Assembly (NCBI RefSeq): GCF_035978755.1
Contig: NZ_CP108414.1
Span: forward strand, 4,402,001-4,466,000
Reading direction: 5' to 3'
Origin: Streptomyces sp. NBC_01298
GTDB taxonomy: Bacteria; Actinomycetota; Actinomycetes; Streptomycetales; Streptomycetaceae
Length of the DNA: 64,000 bases
Shown here: piece after piece, positions 50,558-60,571 of the stretch
How positions within the stretch are numbered: position 1 is the first letter of the stretch
How the letters are laid out: each line of letters starts with the position of its first letter
The notes under the pieces: model-generated
Databases searched by the model: none
The model's input: the letters and a program-made list of their open reading frames with translations, nothing else
Told to the model about the DNA's origin: nothing
Translations under genes and position numbers: made by a program

Positions 50558-51985
50558 ATCCTCCCCTCCCTTCCCTGAAGAGCAGGGGATTCCTCGCTCT
50601 CCAGGGTCGATCGGGGATCTCTGGCTCAGGCAGCCGCTTGGGGCAGCGCCCCAGGTGGTCTTACGCCCTCAGCACCAGCCGGGTTGAGACCAGCCCGGAC
50701 CAGCATCACGCGGGCGGAGTTCTTGTCCCTGGGGGACACGGCTCCGCACACGGTGCAGGCATACGTTCGTTCCGAGAGAGGCAGCACGTGCTTGGTTCTC
50801 GCTCCGCACTGCGCACAGTCCATCGTGGTGTGCGCGGGGTTGACCAGGAACACGGCCCGGCCGTGCTTCCATGCCATCTTGACCAGATCCGCCTTCGTCG
50901 CGGAGATCGCCGCATCAGCCGCCTTGCGGGCCATGGTGGACTTGGCGAGGAACTTCGGGCGGAAGTCCTCAATGGCCAGAGCATCGTGGTCGCGGACGAC
51001 AGCATTGGCCCACTTGCGGCCGGTGTCCTCGCGTTGCCGGGCCACCTTCTTGTGCAGCTTCGCCGCCAGCCTCTTCGCCCGCTGATACCCCTTCGACCCG
51101 GGCTTGCCCTTCGCCGGTTTCCGGCGGGCCATCATCCGCTGATAGCGCGCGAGGCCGGTGGCGGCCTTCTTGCCGTGCTCGGCATGCGGGAGGTCGTGGT
51201 CGTCGCTGGTGGTGGTCGCGGTCTCCTTCACGCCCCAGTCGATACCGATCACACGACCGGTCTCAGGCAGCGGCTCGACCTCGGCGGGGACCACGAACGA
51301 GCAGTACCAGTGCCCGAGACCGTCCTGATACACGCGCACGCTGGACGGATCGGCCGGAAGGTTCCGCGACCACACCACCGTCAGGGCGATCCCGCCCGCC
51401 AGGTACAGGCGGCCATCCTTCAACCGGAAACCGCGCTTGGTGTAGTTGAGGGACGGCAGCGCTTCCCGCTTCCTCTTCCACCTCGGCATACCGGCCCGCC
51501 GCCGCATCGGCATCCGGTCGTTGATGTCCTTCTGCGCCTTGGCGCGGGACTTCCCGAAATCCCGGATCACCTGCTGCTGCACAACCGAGGACCCGTCCCG
51601 CAACCAGGCCATCCTGTTCCGGGCCTCAGTCAGCATCTTGTCGAGCTGCCCCGGGCCGCAAGTCTGCTTGTCCGCCGCCTCGGGCCGAGCCTTGTTCCAA
51701 GCATTCGTCAGCTTCGATTTCGCGCAGCACTCATTCCACACCCACCGGCACCGGTCCCACTCCGCAAGGAGCCGAGCGACCGCGGTGGAAGACACACGCA
51801 GACGGAACGCCCACCGGGCATACCGGGCATCTCCCGCCATCGGTGTCATCACCATCCCGACAACCTAGCCCCGCCCACTGACAACAGCCGAAAGCACAGG
51901 TCAGATCAGATGCGAACCGAGCTCCGGCGCTCCGCGTCCACGCCCCAAGGGCCCCTCCCTCCCCGGCCTGAAGGCCAGAGCCTGC
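50558..51985 (-). mobile_element. IS200/IS605-type (IS1341-like) element with TnpB only
   Basis: The insertion separates the 27-codon peptide from kdpF. Its right end, read on the minus strand, has CCCTGCTCTTCAGGG then GGGAGGGGAGGATTCAA; its left end has GGCCTTCAGGCC followed by GGGGAGGGAGGGG. These are subterminal hairpins of the kind seen at ends of this family. There are no long inverted repeats or target duplications, as expected for single-strand transposition. No tnpA is present, so movement would need a Y1 transposase supplied in trans. The exact left boundary is estimated. Confidence 0.7.
50626..51855 (-). CDS. tnpB: TnpB RNA-guided nuclease (OrfB-type transposon protein)
   Basis: 409 aa. 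The RuvC-like triad is intact: Asp206 in VIGIDWGVK, Glu296 in ALAIEDFRP and Asp377 in SPRDKNSARVML. A zinc ribbon lies between the last two (CAQC 347-350, CTVC 367-370). The N-terminal about 150 residues carry the helical DNA/RNA-binding part (CRWVWNECC). TnpB proteins cut DNA with a guide RNA made from the 3' end of their own element and help retain it; here that RNA would be copied from about 50560-50700 and its guide from the adjoining 27-codon gene. No frameshift or stop is seen, so it may be active. Confidence 0.87.
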   Translation of the reverse strand: MVMTPMAGDARYARWAFRLRVSSTAVARLLAEWDRCRWVWNECCAKSKLTNAWNKARPEAADKQTCGPGQLDKMLTEARNRMAWLRDGSSVVQQQVIRDFGKSRAKAQKDINDRMPMRRRAGMPRWKRKREALPSLNYTKRGFRLKDGRLYLAGGIALTVVWSRNLPADPSSVRVYQDGLGHWYCSFVVPAEVEPLPETGRVIGIDWGVKETATTTSDDHDLPHAEHGKKAATGLARYQRMMARRKPAKGKPGSKGYQRAKRLAAKLHKKVARQREDTGRKWANAVVRDHDALAIEDFRPKFLAKSTMARKAADAAISATKADLVKMAWKHGRAVFLVNPAHTTMDCAQCGARTKHVLPLSERTYACTVCGAVSPRDKNSARVMLVRAGLNPAGAEGVRPPGALPQAAA

Positions 51986-51998
51986 TCGGAGAAACGCT

Positions 51999-52088
51999 GT
52001 GAACGCCGAAAACGTCGTCGGCCTGCTGGTCGCCGTCGCCCTGCTGGGGTACCTCGTCGTCGCCCTCGTCTTCCCGGAGAGGTTCTAG
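51999..52088 (+). CDS. kdpF: KdpF, small subunit of the Kdp potassium pump
   Basis: 29 aa from a [20 protein letters not shown] then [13 protein letters not shown] single helix followed by FPERF is typical of actinobacterial KdpF, and it lies 5 bp before kdpA. CGGAG at about 51986-51990 serves as its ribosome-binding site, very near the estimated IS end. Confidence 0.88.
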   Translation: MNAENVVGLLVAVALLGYLVVALVFPERF

Positions 52089-52093
52089 CGCCG

Positions 52094-53758
52094 ATGAGTC
52101 CCGTCCTCGCCGGGGTGCTCCAGCTGCTCGCGCTCCTCGCGGCACTGGCCCTCGCCTATCGCCCCCTGGGCGATTACATGGCCCGCGTCTACTCCTCGAA
52201 GAAGCACTACGCCCCCGAGAAGTGGATCTACAAGGCCGTCGGCGCCAACCCGAACGCCGAGATGCGCTGGCCGGCGTACCTGCGCTCGGTCCTCGCCTTC
52301 TCGGCGGTGAGCGTCCTCTTCCTCTACCTGCTCCAGCGCCTGCAGGGCCACCTGCCCGGCTCGCTCGGCTTCGTCTCCATCAAGCCGGACCAGGCCTTCA
52401 ACACGGCCGCCTCCTTCGTGTCCAACACGAACTGGCAGTCGTACGCCGGTGAGCAGGCCATGGGGCCGCTCGTGCAGACCGGCGGCCTGGCCGTGCAGAA
52501 CTTCCTCTCGGCCGCCGTGGGCATGGCCGTCGCGGTGGCCCTCGTACGGGGCTTCGCGCGCTCGCGCACCGGGGAGCTCGGCAACTTCTGGTCGGACCTG
52601 GTGCGCGGCACCGTCCGCATCCTGCTGCCCCTCTCCCTGATCGCCGCCGTCGTGCTGGTGGCCTGCGGGGTCATCCAGAACTTCTCCGGGATCCACGAGG
52701 TGGGCCAGTTCCTCGGGGCGAAGCAGCAGTGGAACGGCGGGGCGGTCGCCTCGCAGGAGGCCATCAAGGAGCTGGGCACGAACGGCGGCGGCTACTTCAA
52801 CGCCAACTCCGCCCACCCCTTCGAGAACCCGACCCCCTTCTCGAACCTCTTCGAGATCTTCCTGATCCTGCTCGTCCCCTTCTCCCTGACCCGCACCTTC
52901 GGCCGGATGATCGGCTCGGTCCGCCAGGGCTACGCGATCCTCGCCACGATGGTCACCATCTGGCTCGGTTTCACCGCCCTGATGATGTGGACGGAATTCG
53001 GCCACCACGGCCCGGCGCTCCAGGCCGCGGGCGGTGCGATGGAGGGCAAGGAGGCCCGCTTCGGAATCGGCGCCTCCGCGATCTTCTCGGTCGCCACGAC
53101 CCTGACCTCGACCGGCGCGGTCAACTCCTTCCACTCCTCGTACACGGGACTGGGCGGCGGCATCCAGATGCTGGGCATGCAGCTCGGCGAGATCGCGCCC
53201 GGCGGCGTCGGCTCCGGGCTCTACGGCATGCTGATCATGGCGATCATCGCGGTGTTCATCGCCGGCCTGATGGTCGGCCGCACCCCCGAGTACCTCGGCA
53301 AGAAGATCGGCACCCGCCAGATCAAGTTCGCCGCCTGCTACATCCTCATCACCCCGGCCCTCGTGCTCGGCTTCACGGCGCTGGCGATGGCCCTGCCGAC
53401 CCCCGTCACCTCGATGTCCAACGGCGGCGCGCACGGCTTCTCCGAGGTCCTCTACGCCTACACCTCGGCCGGCAACAACAACGGCTCGGCCTTCGCGGGC
53501 CTGAACGCCAACACCCAGTGGTTCAACACGACCACCGGCCTGGCGATGCTGCTCGGCCGCTTCCTGCCCATGGTGTTCGTCCTGGCCCTGGCCGGCTCGC
53601 TCGCCGAACAGCAGCCGGTCCCCGCCACCGCGGGCACCCTGCGCACCGAGAAGCCGCTGTTCACCTTCCTGCTCGTCGGCACGATCATCATCGTCACGGG
53701 CCTCACCTACTTCCCGGCCCTGGCGCTGGGCCCGCTCGCCGAAGGGCTCGCCTCATGA
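52094..53758 (+). CDS. kdpA: KdpA, K+-binding channel-like subunit
   Basis: 554 aa with about ten membrane helices. Selectivity-filter loops are seen at [58 protein letters not shown] and [15 protein letters not shown], the four P-loops of the SKT-like fold. It selects K+ and passes it to the P-type ATPase subunit. ATGA overlap with kdpB. Confidence 0.95.
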   Translation: MSPVLAGVLQLLALLAALALAYRPLGDYMARVYSSKKHYAPEKWIYKAVGANPNAEMRWPAYLRSVLAFSAVSVLFLYLLQRLQGHLPGSLGFVSIKPDQAFNTAASFVSNTNWQSYAGEQAMGPLVQTGGLAVQNFLSAAVGMAVAVALVRGFARSRTGELGNFWSDLVRGTVRILLPLSLIAAVVLVACGVIQNFSGIHEVGQFLGAKQQWNGGAVASQEAIKELGTNGGGYFNANSAHPFENPTPFSNLFEIFLILLVPFSLTRTFGRMIGSVRQGYAILATMVTIWLGFTALMMWTEFGHHGPALQAAGGAMEGKEARFGIGASAIFSVATTLTSTGAVNSFHSSYTGLGGGIQMLGMQLGEIAPGGVGSGLYGMLIMAIIAVFIAGLMVGRTPEYLGKKIGTRQIKFAACYILITPALVLGFTALAMALPTPVTSMSNGGAHGFSEVLYAYTSAGNNNGSAFAGLNANTQWFNTTTGLAMLLGRFLPMVFVLALAGSLAEQQPVPATAGTLRTEKPLFTFLLVGTIIIVTGLTYFPALALGPLAEGLAS

Positions 53759-55854
53759 GCACCGCCACCCCCACCCGAGCCCCGCACGGGGACCTGCCCA
53801 GCGGTCACAAGCCCGAGAAGGCAAAGATCGGCGGCGGCATCTTCGACCCGAAGCAGCTGCTGAAGTCCTTCCCGGACGCGGTGCGCAAGCTCGATCCCCG
53901 GGTGATGGTCAAGTCGCCGGTCATGTTCGTGGTGCTGATCGGCTCCGTACTGACCACCGTGCTGGCGATCTCCGACCCCGGCAGCCTCTTCGGCTGGGCG
54001 ATCACCGCCTGGCTGTGGCTGACCACGATCTTCGCCAACCTCGCCGAAGCCGTCGCGGAGGGCCGCGGCAAGGCCCAGGCCGAGACCCTGCGCAAGGCCA
54101 AGACCGACACCGTCGCCCGCCGCCTGAACGGCTCGGCGGAGGAGCAGGTGCCCGGCACGGATCTCCGTATCGGCGACCTGGTCGTGTGCGAGGCCGGCGA
54201 CATCATCCCCGGCGACGGTGACGTCGTCGAAGGCGTCGCCTCCGTGGACGAGTCCGCCATCACGGGCGAATCGGCCCCGGTCATCCGCGAGTCGGGCGGC
54301 GACCGCTCGGCCGTGACCGGCGGCACCAAGGTGCTCTCCGACCGCATCGTCATCAAGATCACGACGAAGCCCGGCGAGACCTTCATCGACCGCATGATCA
54401 ACCTGGTCGAGGGCGCGGCCCGGCAGAAGACCCCCAACGAGATCGCGCTCAACATCCTGCTCGCCTCGCTGACGATCGTCTTCCTGCTCGCCGTCGTCAC
54501 CCTCCAGCCCTTCGCGATGTACGCGCACGCCAAGCAGTCGATGATCGTGCTGACCGCGCTGCTGGTCTGCCTGATCCCGACCACCATCGGCGCCCTGCTC
54601 TCCGCCATCGGCATCGCGGGCATGGACCGCCTGGTGCAGCGCAACGTCCTGGCCATGTCGGGGCGCGCGGTGGAAGCGGCCGGCGACGTCTCGACCCTGC
54701 TCCTCGACAAGACCGGCACCATCACCCTCGGCAACCGCCAGGCCTCCGAGTTCGTCCCCGTCACGGGCGCCATCGCCGCCGAACTGGCCGACGCCGCCCA
54801 GCTCTCCTCGCTGGCCGACGAGACCCCCGAGGGCCGCTCGATCGTGGTCCTCGCGAAGGAGAAGTACGGCCTGCGCGAACGCCACCAGGGCGAGCTGGCG
54901 GGCGCCGAATGGATCCCCTTCACCGCGCAGACCCGTATGTCGGGCGTGGACGTGGACGGCCGCAAGGTCCGTAAGGGCGCGGCCGGTTCGATCATCGCCT
55001 GGGTCGGCGAACAGGGCGGTACGGTCGCCCCGGACGCGCGGGCCAAGGTCGACGAGATCTCCGGCGCCGGCGGCACCCCGCTGCTCGTCGCGCTGGAGGA
55101 CGAGAAGGGCGCCCGGGTCCTCGGTGTCATCCACCTCAAGGACGTGGTCAAGGAGGGCATGCGCGAACGCTTCGACGAGCTGCGGCGCATGGGCATCAAG
55201 ACCATCATGATCACCGGCGACAACCCGCTGACCGCCAAGGCCATCGCCGAGGAGGCGGGCGTCGACGACTTCCTCGCCGAGGCCACCCCCGAGGACAAGA
55301 TGGCCCTCATCAAGCGGGAACAGGCCGGCGGGAAGCTCGTCGCGATGACGGGCGACGGTACGAACGACGCCCCGGCGCTGGCGCAGGCCGACGTGGGCGT
55401 GGCGATGAACACCGGAACCTCGGCCGCCAAGGAGGCCGGGAACATGGTGGACCTCGACTCCAACCCCACCAAGCTCATCGAAATCGTGGAGATCGGCAAG
55501 CAGTTGCTGATCACCCGAGGCGCGCTGACCACCTTCTCCATCGCCAACGACGTCGCGAAGTACTTCGCGATCATCCCGGCCATGTTCGCGGCGGTCTACC
55601 CGGGCCTCGACAAGCTCAACATCATGGGCCTGCACTCCCCCGACTCCGCGATCCTCTCCGCGGTGATCTTCAACGCGCTGGTCATCATCGCCCTGGTCCC
55701 GCTCGCCCTCAAGGGCGTCCAGTACCGGCCCACCAGCGCCGACAAGATGCTCCGGCGCAACCTCACCCTCTACGGACTCGGCGGCCTCGTCGCCCCGTTC
55801 ATCGGCATCAAGCTCATCGACATGGTCGTCTCCCTCATCCCCGGCCTGCGCTGA
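53755..55854 (+). CDS. kdpB: KdpB, P-type ATPase subunit
   Basis: 699 aa. DKTGT with the phosphorylated Asp near residue 318, TGES ([11 protein letters not shown]) in the actuator domain, and [25 protein letters not shown] in the P domain are all intact. The N-terminus has the expected membrane helices ([18 protein letters not shown]). It hydrolyses ATP to drive K+ uptake under limitation. The start inside the kdpA stop ensures coupling. Confidence 0.96.
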   Translation: MSTATPTRAPHGDLPSGHKPEKAKIGGGIFDPKQLLKSFPDAVRKLDPRVMVKSPVMFVVLIGSVLTTVLAISDPGSLFGWAITAWLWLTTIFANLAEAVAEGRGKAQAETLRKAKTDTVARRLNGSAEEQVPGTDLRIGDLVVCEAGDIIPGDGDVVEGVASVDESAITGESAPVIRESGGDRSAVTGGTKVLSDRIVIKITTKPGETFIDRMINLVEGAARQKTPNEIALNILLASLTIVFLLAVVTLQPFAMYAHAKQSMIVLTALLVCLIPTTIGALLSAIGIAGMDRLVQRNVLAMSGRAVEAAGDVSTLLLDKTGTITLGNRQASEFVPVTGAIAAELADAAQLSSLADETPEGRSIVVLAKEKYGLRERHQGELAGAEWIPFTAQTRMSGVDVDGRKVRKGAAGSIIAWVGEQGGTVAPDARAKVDEISGAGGTPLLVALEDEKGARVLGVIHLKDVVKEGMRERFDELRRMGIKTIMITGDNPLTAKAIAEEAGVDDFLAEATPEDKMALIKREQAGGKLVAMTGDGTNDAPALAQADVGVAMNTGTSAAKEAGNMVDLDSNPTKLIEIVEIGKQLLITRGALTTFSIANDVAKYFAIIPAMFAAVYPGLDKLNIMGLHSPDSAILSAVIFNALVIIALVPLALKGVQYRPTSADKMLRRNLTLYGLGGLVAPFIGIKLIDMVVSLIPGLR

Positions 55855-55888
55855 ACAGGGCTCTGCTGACTAGGAACGTAGTGACCTC

Positions 55889-56521
55889 ATGAACAACTCC
55901 GTGGGCAACACCACCCGCCTGCTCGGCGCCGGGCTCCGCGCCCTCCTCGTCCTCACCGTGCTGTGCGGGGTCCTCTACCCGCTCGCCGTCACCGGCATCG
56001 CGCAGGCCGCCTTCGGCCGCAAGGCCAACGGCTCCGAGATCGAGGACGCGAGCGGCAAGGTCGTCGGCTCCTCCCTGATCGGCCAGTCGTACGGGGACGA
56101 CCTGCGCTGGTTCCAGGGCCGCCCGGCGGCGGGACTCGCCAAGAACACCGTCAACGACCAGTACGAGCTGCTGGTCTCCGGCGCCACCAACAAGGCGGCG
56201 GACAGCCCGGAGCTGCTGAAGGCGGTGCGGGAGGCCAAGGCCAAGGTCCTGCTCGACAACACCGTCCCGGGCTACGCCCCGCGGCTCGACCGGATCCCGG
56301 CCGACGCGGTGACCTCCTCCGGATCCGGGCTGGACCCCGACATCTCGCCGGCCTACGCGGACCTCCAGACGGCCCGCGTCGCCCAGCGCAACGGACTCCC
56401 GGTCGCGGAGGTCGCGAAGCTGGTCAAGGCCTACACCGAGGGCCGCACCCTCGGCTTCATGGGCGAGCCCCGGGTCAACGTCCTGGAACTGAACACGGCC
56501 CTGCGCGACCTCAAGCGGTGA
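55889..56521 (+). CDS. kdpC: KdpC, accessory subunit
   Basis: 210 aa with one N-terminal helix (LLGAGLRALLVLTVLCGVLYPLAVTGIAQ), then RKANGSEI, SLIGQSY and SGSGLDPDISPAYADLQTARVAQRNG, the KdpC signature. It is 34 bp after kdpB with AGGA-type spacing. No kdpD or kdpE follows; the operon ends in repeats and a terminator. Confidence 0.94.
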   Translation: MNNSVGNTTRLLGAGLRALLVLTVLCGVLYPLAVTGIAQAAFGRKANGSEIEDASGKVVGSSLIGQSYGDDLRWFQGRPAAGLAKNTVNDQYELLVSGATNKAADSPELLKAVREAKAKVLLDNTVPGYAPRLDRIPADAVTSSGSGLDPDISPAYADLQTARVAQRNGLPVAEVAKLVKAYTEGRTLGFMGEPRVNVLELNTALRDLKR

Positions 56522-56553
56522 GGGCCCGGCGGAGCCACTGACCCAGTCACCCA

Positions 56554-56656
56554 CTGATCTGCTGATCTGCTGACCCGCTGACCCGCTGACCCGCTGACCC
56601 GCTGACCTGCTGACCTGCTGACCTGCTGACCTGCTGACCTGCTGACCTGCTGACCC
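56554..56656. repeat. About thirteen tandem 8-bp repeats after kdpC
   Basis: CTGATCTG x2, CTGACCCG x4, CTGACCTG x6, then CTGACCCA: an uninterrupted 8-bp array with blocks of identical variants, the signature of recent slippage expansion. It lies in the 3' untranslated part of kdpFABC. Copy number is likely to vary between strains. Confidence 0.9.
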
Positions 56657-56662
56657 ACGAAA

Positions 56663-56715
56663 CGGCCCCGGGCCGGATCGAGACGCCCGACGGCGTCCGA
56701 TCCGGCCCGGGGCCG
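56663..56715. terminator. Strong bidirectional terminator after kdpC
   Basis: CGGCCCCGGGCCGGAT and ATCCGGCCCCGGGGCCG-type arms (perfect over 16 bp, 56663-56678 with 56700-56715) enclose a 21-nt loop between the convergent kdpC and the small secreted-like gene. Confidence 0.85.
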
Positions 56716-56720
56716 ACCGC

Positions 56721-57104
56721 TCACGCGGTGACGGTGACCGGCTGGCTGTAGGCGTCGAGCATGCCCGCGGTGGAGGTGACCAGGACGAGGTAGCGGCCCG
56801 GGGCGACCGCGGGGACCGTCACCGTGATGCCGGTGCGGTGGGTCTGGACGCCTCTCGCGAGGACGGCCTTCGTCACGGACCGCGTGCCGTCCATGGTGAC
56901 GAGCTCGATGTCCACCACGTCCCCGGCCGGGCCCACCACGTACCAGGCGACGGCCTGCCTGCTGCCGCGCGGCCAGACCGTGCCGGGCCCGGGGGTCTTC
57001 ACCAGGAGGTTGTCCGACTCCAGCAGGACCGCCGCTTCGGGGCGGTTCAGACCCTGCCAGACCCGCCGGGCGAGGGACTTGAGGGAGGGGGCGGTGATCG
57101 ACAT
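56721..57104 (-). CDS. Small Ig-like (Kre9/KNH-type) domain protein
   Basis: 127 aa. LVKTPGPGTVWPRGSRQAVAWYVVGPAGDVVDIELVTMDG followed by GITVTVPAVAPGRYLVLVTS is the pattern of the Kre9/KNH N-terminal domain: a P-G-xx-W-xx-G opening, then V-x-W and a closing GxYxxxV strand. There is no signal peptide, only a helical N-terminus (SLKSLARRVWQGLNRPEAAVLL). Its role is unknown; such domains often bind carbohydrate or protein partners. The start at 57104 has a GGAGC site. Confidence 0.65.
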   Translation of the reverse strand: MSITAPSLKSLARRVWQGLNRPEAAVLLESDNLLVKTPGPGTVWPRGSRQAVAWYVVGPAGDVVDIELVTMDGTRSVTKAVLARGVQTHRTGITVTVPAVAPGRYLVLVTSTAGMLDAYSQPVTVTA

Positions 57105-57335
57105 GGTGCTCCTTCGCGGGGTGCGGGCCGGGTGGTACTCCACCTTGAAGAATGACCGGCGGGGCCCCCGTCCCACCTCCCCCTTTCGGCCGCTCCCGGC
57201 CCGCCCGACGGCAGGGACGGCTGTTGTGATCCACACCTCTTCCTTCGGAACTGCATTGCATGCGCCATATTGCATCTTGCAGTCTTGGCATTGAGCCGAA
57301 GGAGATTCGGTCCAGGCGGGATGAGGGGGAATCTC

Positions 57336-58277
57336 ATGTACGAGATGTTCGACGACCGGTTCCGGACCGGACGGTGCATGAACGGGGACGACGGGCCGGA
57401 GGTCCTGCACACCGGCTCCCGCTGGGCCGAGGGACCCGTCTACGTACCCGCGTGGCGGCAGGTGATCTGGAGCGACATCCCCAACGACCGGATGCTGCGC
57501 TGGGACGAGGAGACCGGGGCCGTCGCCGTCTTCCGGCGGGGCGCCGGGCACACCAACGGCAACACCCTCGACCGGCAGGGCCGGCTGGTCACCTGCGAGC
57601 AGGGCAACCGCCGGGTGACCCGGACCGAGCACGACGGCACGCTCACCGTGCTGGCCGACCGCTGGCAGGGCAAGCGCCTCAACAGCCCGAACGACGCCGC
57701 GGTCCGGTCCGACGGCTCGATCTGGTTCTCCGACCCGGACTTCGGCATCACCAGCGACTACGAGGGCTACGTCGCCGAGAGCGAGATCGGCTCCAACAAC
57801 GTCTACCGGATCGATCCCGGCACCGGTGAAGTACGCCTGGCCGCCGACTGCTTCGAGGCCCCGAACGGCCTCGTCTTCTCCCCCGACGAGCGGCGGCTGT
57901 TCGTCTCCGACACCCGCGCCGGCCTCATCCGGGTCTTCGACGTGCGCGCGGACGGCACCCTCTCGGACGGCAAGGTCTTCGCCGACGCGGCGGCCCGCCC
58001 GGGGGCCCGCTTCGACAACCTCCGCTTCGACGACGGCGGCCGGCTCTGGGCGGCCGCCATGAGCGACGGGGTGCACTGCTACGACCCCGACGGCACCCTG
58101 CTCGGACGGCTCGACCTCCCCGAGACGGTGTCGAACATCGCCTGGGGCGGGGCCAAGCGCAACCGGCTCTTCATCACCGCCGAGACCAGCCTCTACTCCG
58201 TGGTCATGGGCGTCACCGGCACCCACCCGACCGGACCGGGGCGCAGGCCCTGGCTGGACGGGCCCGGCCGGCCCTGA
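57336..58277 (+). CDS. SMP-30/gluconolactonase-family protein
   Basis: 313 aa from the ATG at 57336 (GAGGGGG site upstream). The metal ligands of the six-bladed propeller are seen: Glu in RWAEGPVYV, Asn in LNSPNDAAV, and NGLVFSPDERRLFVSDT with the catalytic Asp. These enzymes hydrolyse sugar lactones or related esters. No sugar operon surrounds it. Confidence 0.87.
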   Translation: MYEMFDDRFRTGRCMNGDDGPEVLHTGSRWAEGPVYVPAWRQVIWSDIPNDRMLRWDEETGAVAVFRRGAGHTNGNTLDRQGRLVTCEQGNRRVTRTEHDGTLTVLADRWQGKRLNSPNDAAVRSDGSIWFSDPDFGITSDYEGYVAESEIGSNNVYRIDPGTGEVRLAADCFEAPNGLVFSPDERRLFVSDTRAGLIRVFDVRADGTLSDGKVFADAAARPGARFDNLRFDDGGRLWAAAMSDGVHCYDPDGTLLGRLDLPETVSNIAWGGAKRNRLFITAETSLYSVVMGVTGTHPTGPGRRPWLDGPGRP

Positions 58278-58320
58278 AATCCCGGTGCCGGGTGCCGCGC
58301 CGCGCTGGCACACTCCCCGC

Positions 58321-58875
58321 ATGGACGCCACCGCCGCGGGTGCACCCCGCTTTCGCATACGCGAGATGACCGGGCCCGACATCGACGCCGTCGCCGCCGT
58401 GCGCATGGACGCCTGGCGCCACGCCTACGCCGACCTGATGCCCCGGTCCTACCTGGACGGCCTCGACGCCGCCGCGTTCGCCGAGAGGAGGCGCGCCGCC
58501 TTCGCCGACCCGGACGGCGCCGTGAGCAACCTTGTGGCCGAGGGCCCCGACGGGGAGGTCCTCGGATGGGCCGCCTACGGCCCCGCCACGACCACGGACC
58601 CCGAGGGCACGGCCCCGGACGAGGGCGAGCTGTACGCCCTGTACGCGCGGCCCGACGTCATCGGCACCGGCGTCGGGCGGGCCCTGCTGACCGAGGTGCT
58701 GCACCGGGCGGCCTACCCCGCGGTACGGCTCTGGGTCGTCGAAGGCAACGCCCGGGCCCGCCGGTTCTACGAGATCGCGGGCTTCAGCCCCAACGGCGGG
58801 GAACTCGTCGAGTACGCGGACGGCTCCCCGGTTCCCGAGCTCTGCTACCGCCGGGCGGCCGCGGCCACAGGCTGA
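58321..58875 (+). CDS. GNAT-family N-acetyltransferase
   Basis: 184 aa. RIREMTGPDIDAVAAVRMDAWRHAYADLMP is the N-terminal strand-helix, ELYALYARPDVIGTGVGRALL the acetyl-CoA loop (G-x-G-x-G/A), and LWVVEGNARARRFYEIAGF the C-terminal signature. The substrate cannot be told. It starts 44 bp after the lactonase and may share its transcript. Confidence 0.87.
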   Translation: MDATAAGAPRFRIREMTGPDIDAVAAVRMDAWRHAYADLMPRSYLDGLDAAAFAERRRAAFADPDGAVSNLVAEGPDGEVLGWAAYGPATTTDPEGTAPDEGELYALYARPDVIGTGVGRALLTEVLHRAAYPAVRLWVVEGNARARRFYEIAGFSPNGGELVEYADGSPVPELCYRRAAAATG

Positions 58876-58914
58876 GCGGGCAGCCACCGGCGTTCCCACC
58901 GTCGCCGCCCAGGC

Positions 58915-58974
58915 CGTCGCGTATCCCGTCGCGCATCCCGCCGCGCATCCCGCCGCGCATCCCGTCGCGCTCAC
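58915..58974. repeat. Five tandem 12-bp repeats
   Basis: CGTCGCGTATCC, CGTCGCGCATCC, CGCCGCGCATCC x2 and a degenerate CGTCGCGCTCAC, ending on the stop codon of the convergent regulator gene. Confidence 0.85.
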
Positions 58975-60422
58975 GGCAGCCGTTCCGCCAGCGCCCGGGC
59001 CATCGCGACGGTCGGGACCGCCTCCCTCGTGCGCCGGTACGGGGTCAGGTCGCGCAGCAGCCGGCCGAGCGCCTCGCGCACCGCACGCGACTGCACGGCC
59101 GGGGCGGCCGTGAGGAACGCCCGCCAGTGCTCGCACGCCCGGGTGAGGTGTCCGAGGCGCAGCAGGGTCTCGGCGAGCGCGGCGTGGGTGAGCGCGGTGG
59201 CCCGGTGCTGTCCGGCCGCGCGGCCGCGCAAGGACCGTTCCAGCGCCTCGGCCGCGGCCGGGAACTCGCCGAGGGCGAGGTGGGTGCGGGCCCGGGCGAA
59301 GTCCAGATCGGCCCGGGCGTACGAGTCGAAGGGCCCCTCAAGCGGGTCGACCGCGTGCCGCCCGTGCAACCGGTCGGCGGTGGCCAGATCCGCGGCGGCG
59401 GCGGCCCGTTGCCCGGCGTGGGCGTGCGCGGCCGCACGCTGGACCAGGAGGAACGCCAGCGTGCCGGGCTCCCCGTCCGCGGGCGCGGTCTCCACCGCCG
59501 TCCGGGCGAGCCGTACCGCGTGCGCGGGCTGCCCGAGCCGGCCGGCGTGCGCGCTCATCGCGCGCAGGGTGATGGCGTACATCCGCCGGTCCCCGGCCTG
59601 CCGGGCCAGCCCGAGGGCGATCCCGTGGTACTCCTGCGCGAGCCCGTGGTGCCCGGAGTCCGCCGTCATCTCCGCCAGCAGGTGCGCGAGTTGGGCGTAC
59701 CCGCGCCATACGCCGGTCACCCCGCACCGCGGCCCGGACACCGCCCGGCCGGCCGCGCCCCGGACGCGTACGGCGGGCCCCGGGCCTTCCGTGTGGCGGG
59801 CCGCGAAGGCGCCGGCGTCCTGGGCCAGCCAGGCCGCCAGGGCCGTACGGGTGTGGACGCCGCCGTGGGTGAGGTAGAGGCCCGAGAAGCTTCCCGCGAG
59901 GGCCCTCAACTGCTCGGCGTGCGCCGCGAGATGCCGCCGCGCGGCGAGCTCCGACATGCCGGTTCCCGTACGGGTGCCCGGGCCCCCTCCATCGGGCCCG
60001 GCCCCCTGCGCCGGATCCGGGTCCCACACCGCCGCGGGCACCGGCACCGGCTGGTACGGGCTGCGCAGCAGCGGCGCCCTGCCGTGCGGGTCCCCGTCCG
60101 CCCTGGCCCGCAGCGCGAGCCGGAGCAGCCCTCCGGCCCCGTCTTCGGCGGGCGGCGCCGCGGGGCCGGGCCCCTCCGAGCCCGCGCCGAGGCCCGCCTC
60201 CGCCACCGTGACCAGCCGCCCGCACCGCTCCGTCAGCGCCGCCGCTATCAGCTCGGGCACGGGCCGGCGCGGCCGGGTGCCGGAGAGCCAGTGCGCGACG
60301 GCGGTCCGGTCGTAGCGCAGGGCCAGCCCGTGCAGGGTCCCGAGCGCGTTGACGGCCCGCGCCAGCTCCGCCCCGTTCCACCGCGCCTCGGCCAGCAGGT
60401 CGCCCAGCCAGGCATTGGCCAC
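58971..60422 (-). CDS. Helix-turn-helix/TPR-type regulator
   Basis: 483 aa from a GTG at 60422, chosen because VANAWLGDLLAEARWNGAELARAVNALGTLHGLALRYDRTAVAHWLSG is a typical first helix-turn-helix of this Streptomyces regulator group and GAGGTG lies upstream; the frame is open to 60548 but that extension looks unlike protein. The middle is Gly/Ala-rich, and residues about 200-470 are helical TPR-like units. It is divergent from the KAS III gene and 149 bp from it, so it probably controls that pair. Confidence 0.7.
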   Translation of the reverse strand: MANAWLGDLLAEARWNGAELARAVNALGTLHGLALRYDRTAVAHWLSGTRPRRPVPELIAAALTERCGRLVTVAEAGLGAGSEGPGPAAPPAEDGAGGLLRLALRARADGDPHGRAPLLRSPYQPVPVPAAVWDPDPAQGAGPDGGGPGTRTGTGMSELAARRHLAAHAEQLRALAGSFSGLYLTHGGVHTRTALAAWLAQDAGAFAARHTEGPGPAVRVRGAAGRAVSGPRCGVTGVWRGYAQLAHLLAEMTADSGHHGLAQEYHGIALGLARQAGDRRMYAITLRAMSAHAGRLGQPAHAVRLARTAVETAPADGEPGTLAFLLVQRAAAHAHAGQRAAAAADLATADRLHGRHAVDPLEGPFDSYARADLDFARARTHLALGEFPAAAEALERSLRGRAAGQHRATALTHAALAETLLRLGHLTRACEHWRAFLTAAPAVQSRAVREALGRLLRDLTPYRRTREAVPTVAMARALAERLP

Positions 60423-60571
60423 CCGTCGCCCGCTCACCTCGCCCGCCTCGGCAGGGACCGGGATCCCGTATTCAACGCTTTCACCACTGCACCCCCCGCA
60501 TTCCCTTCTCCCCGCCCTCCCGCTGGTGTTCGCTGGAGCCGTCCCCATCGGATTCCACGGACCGGAGAAGC

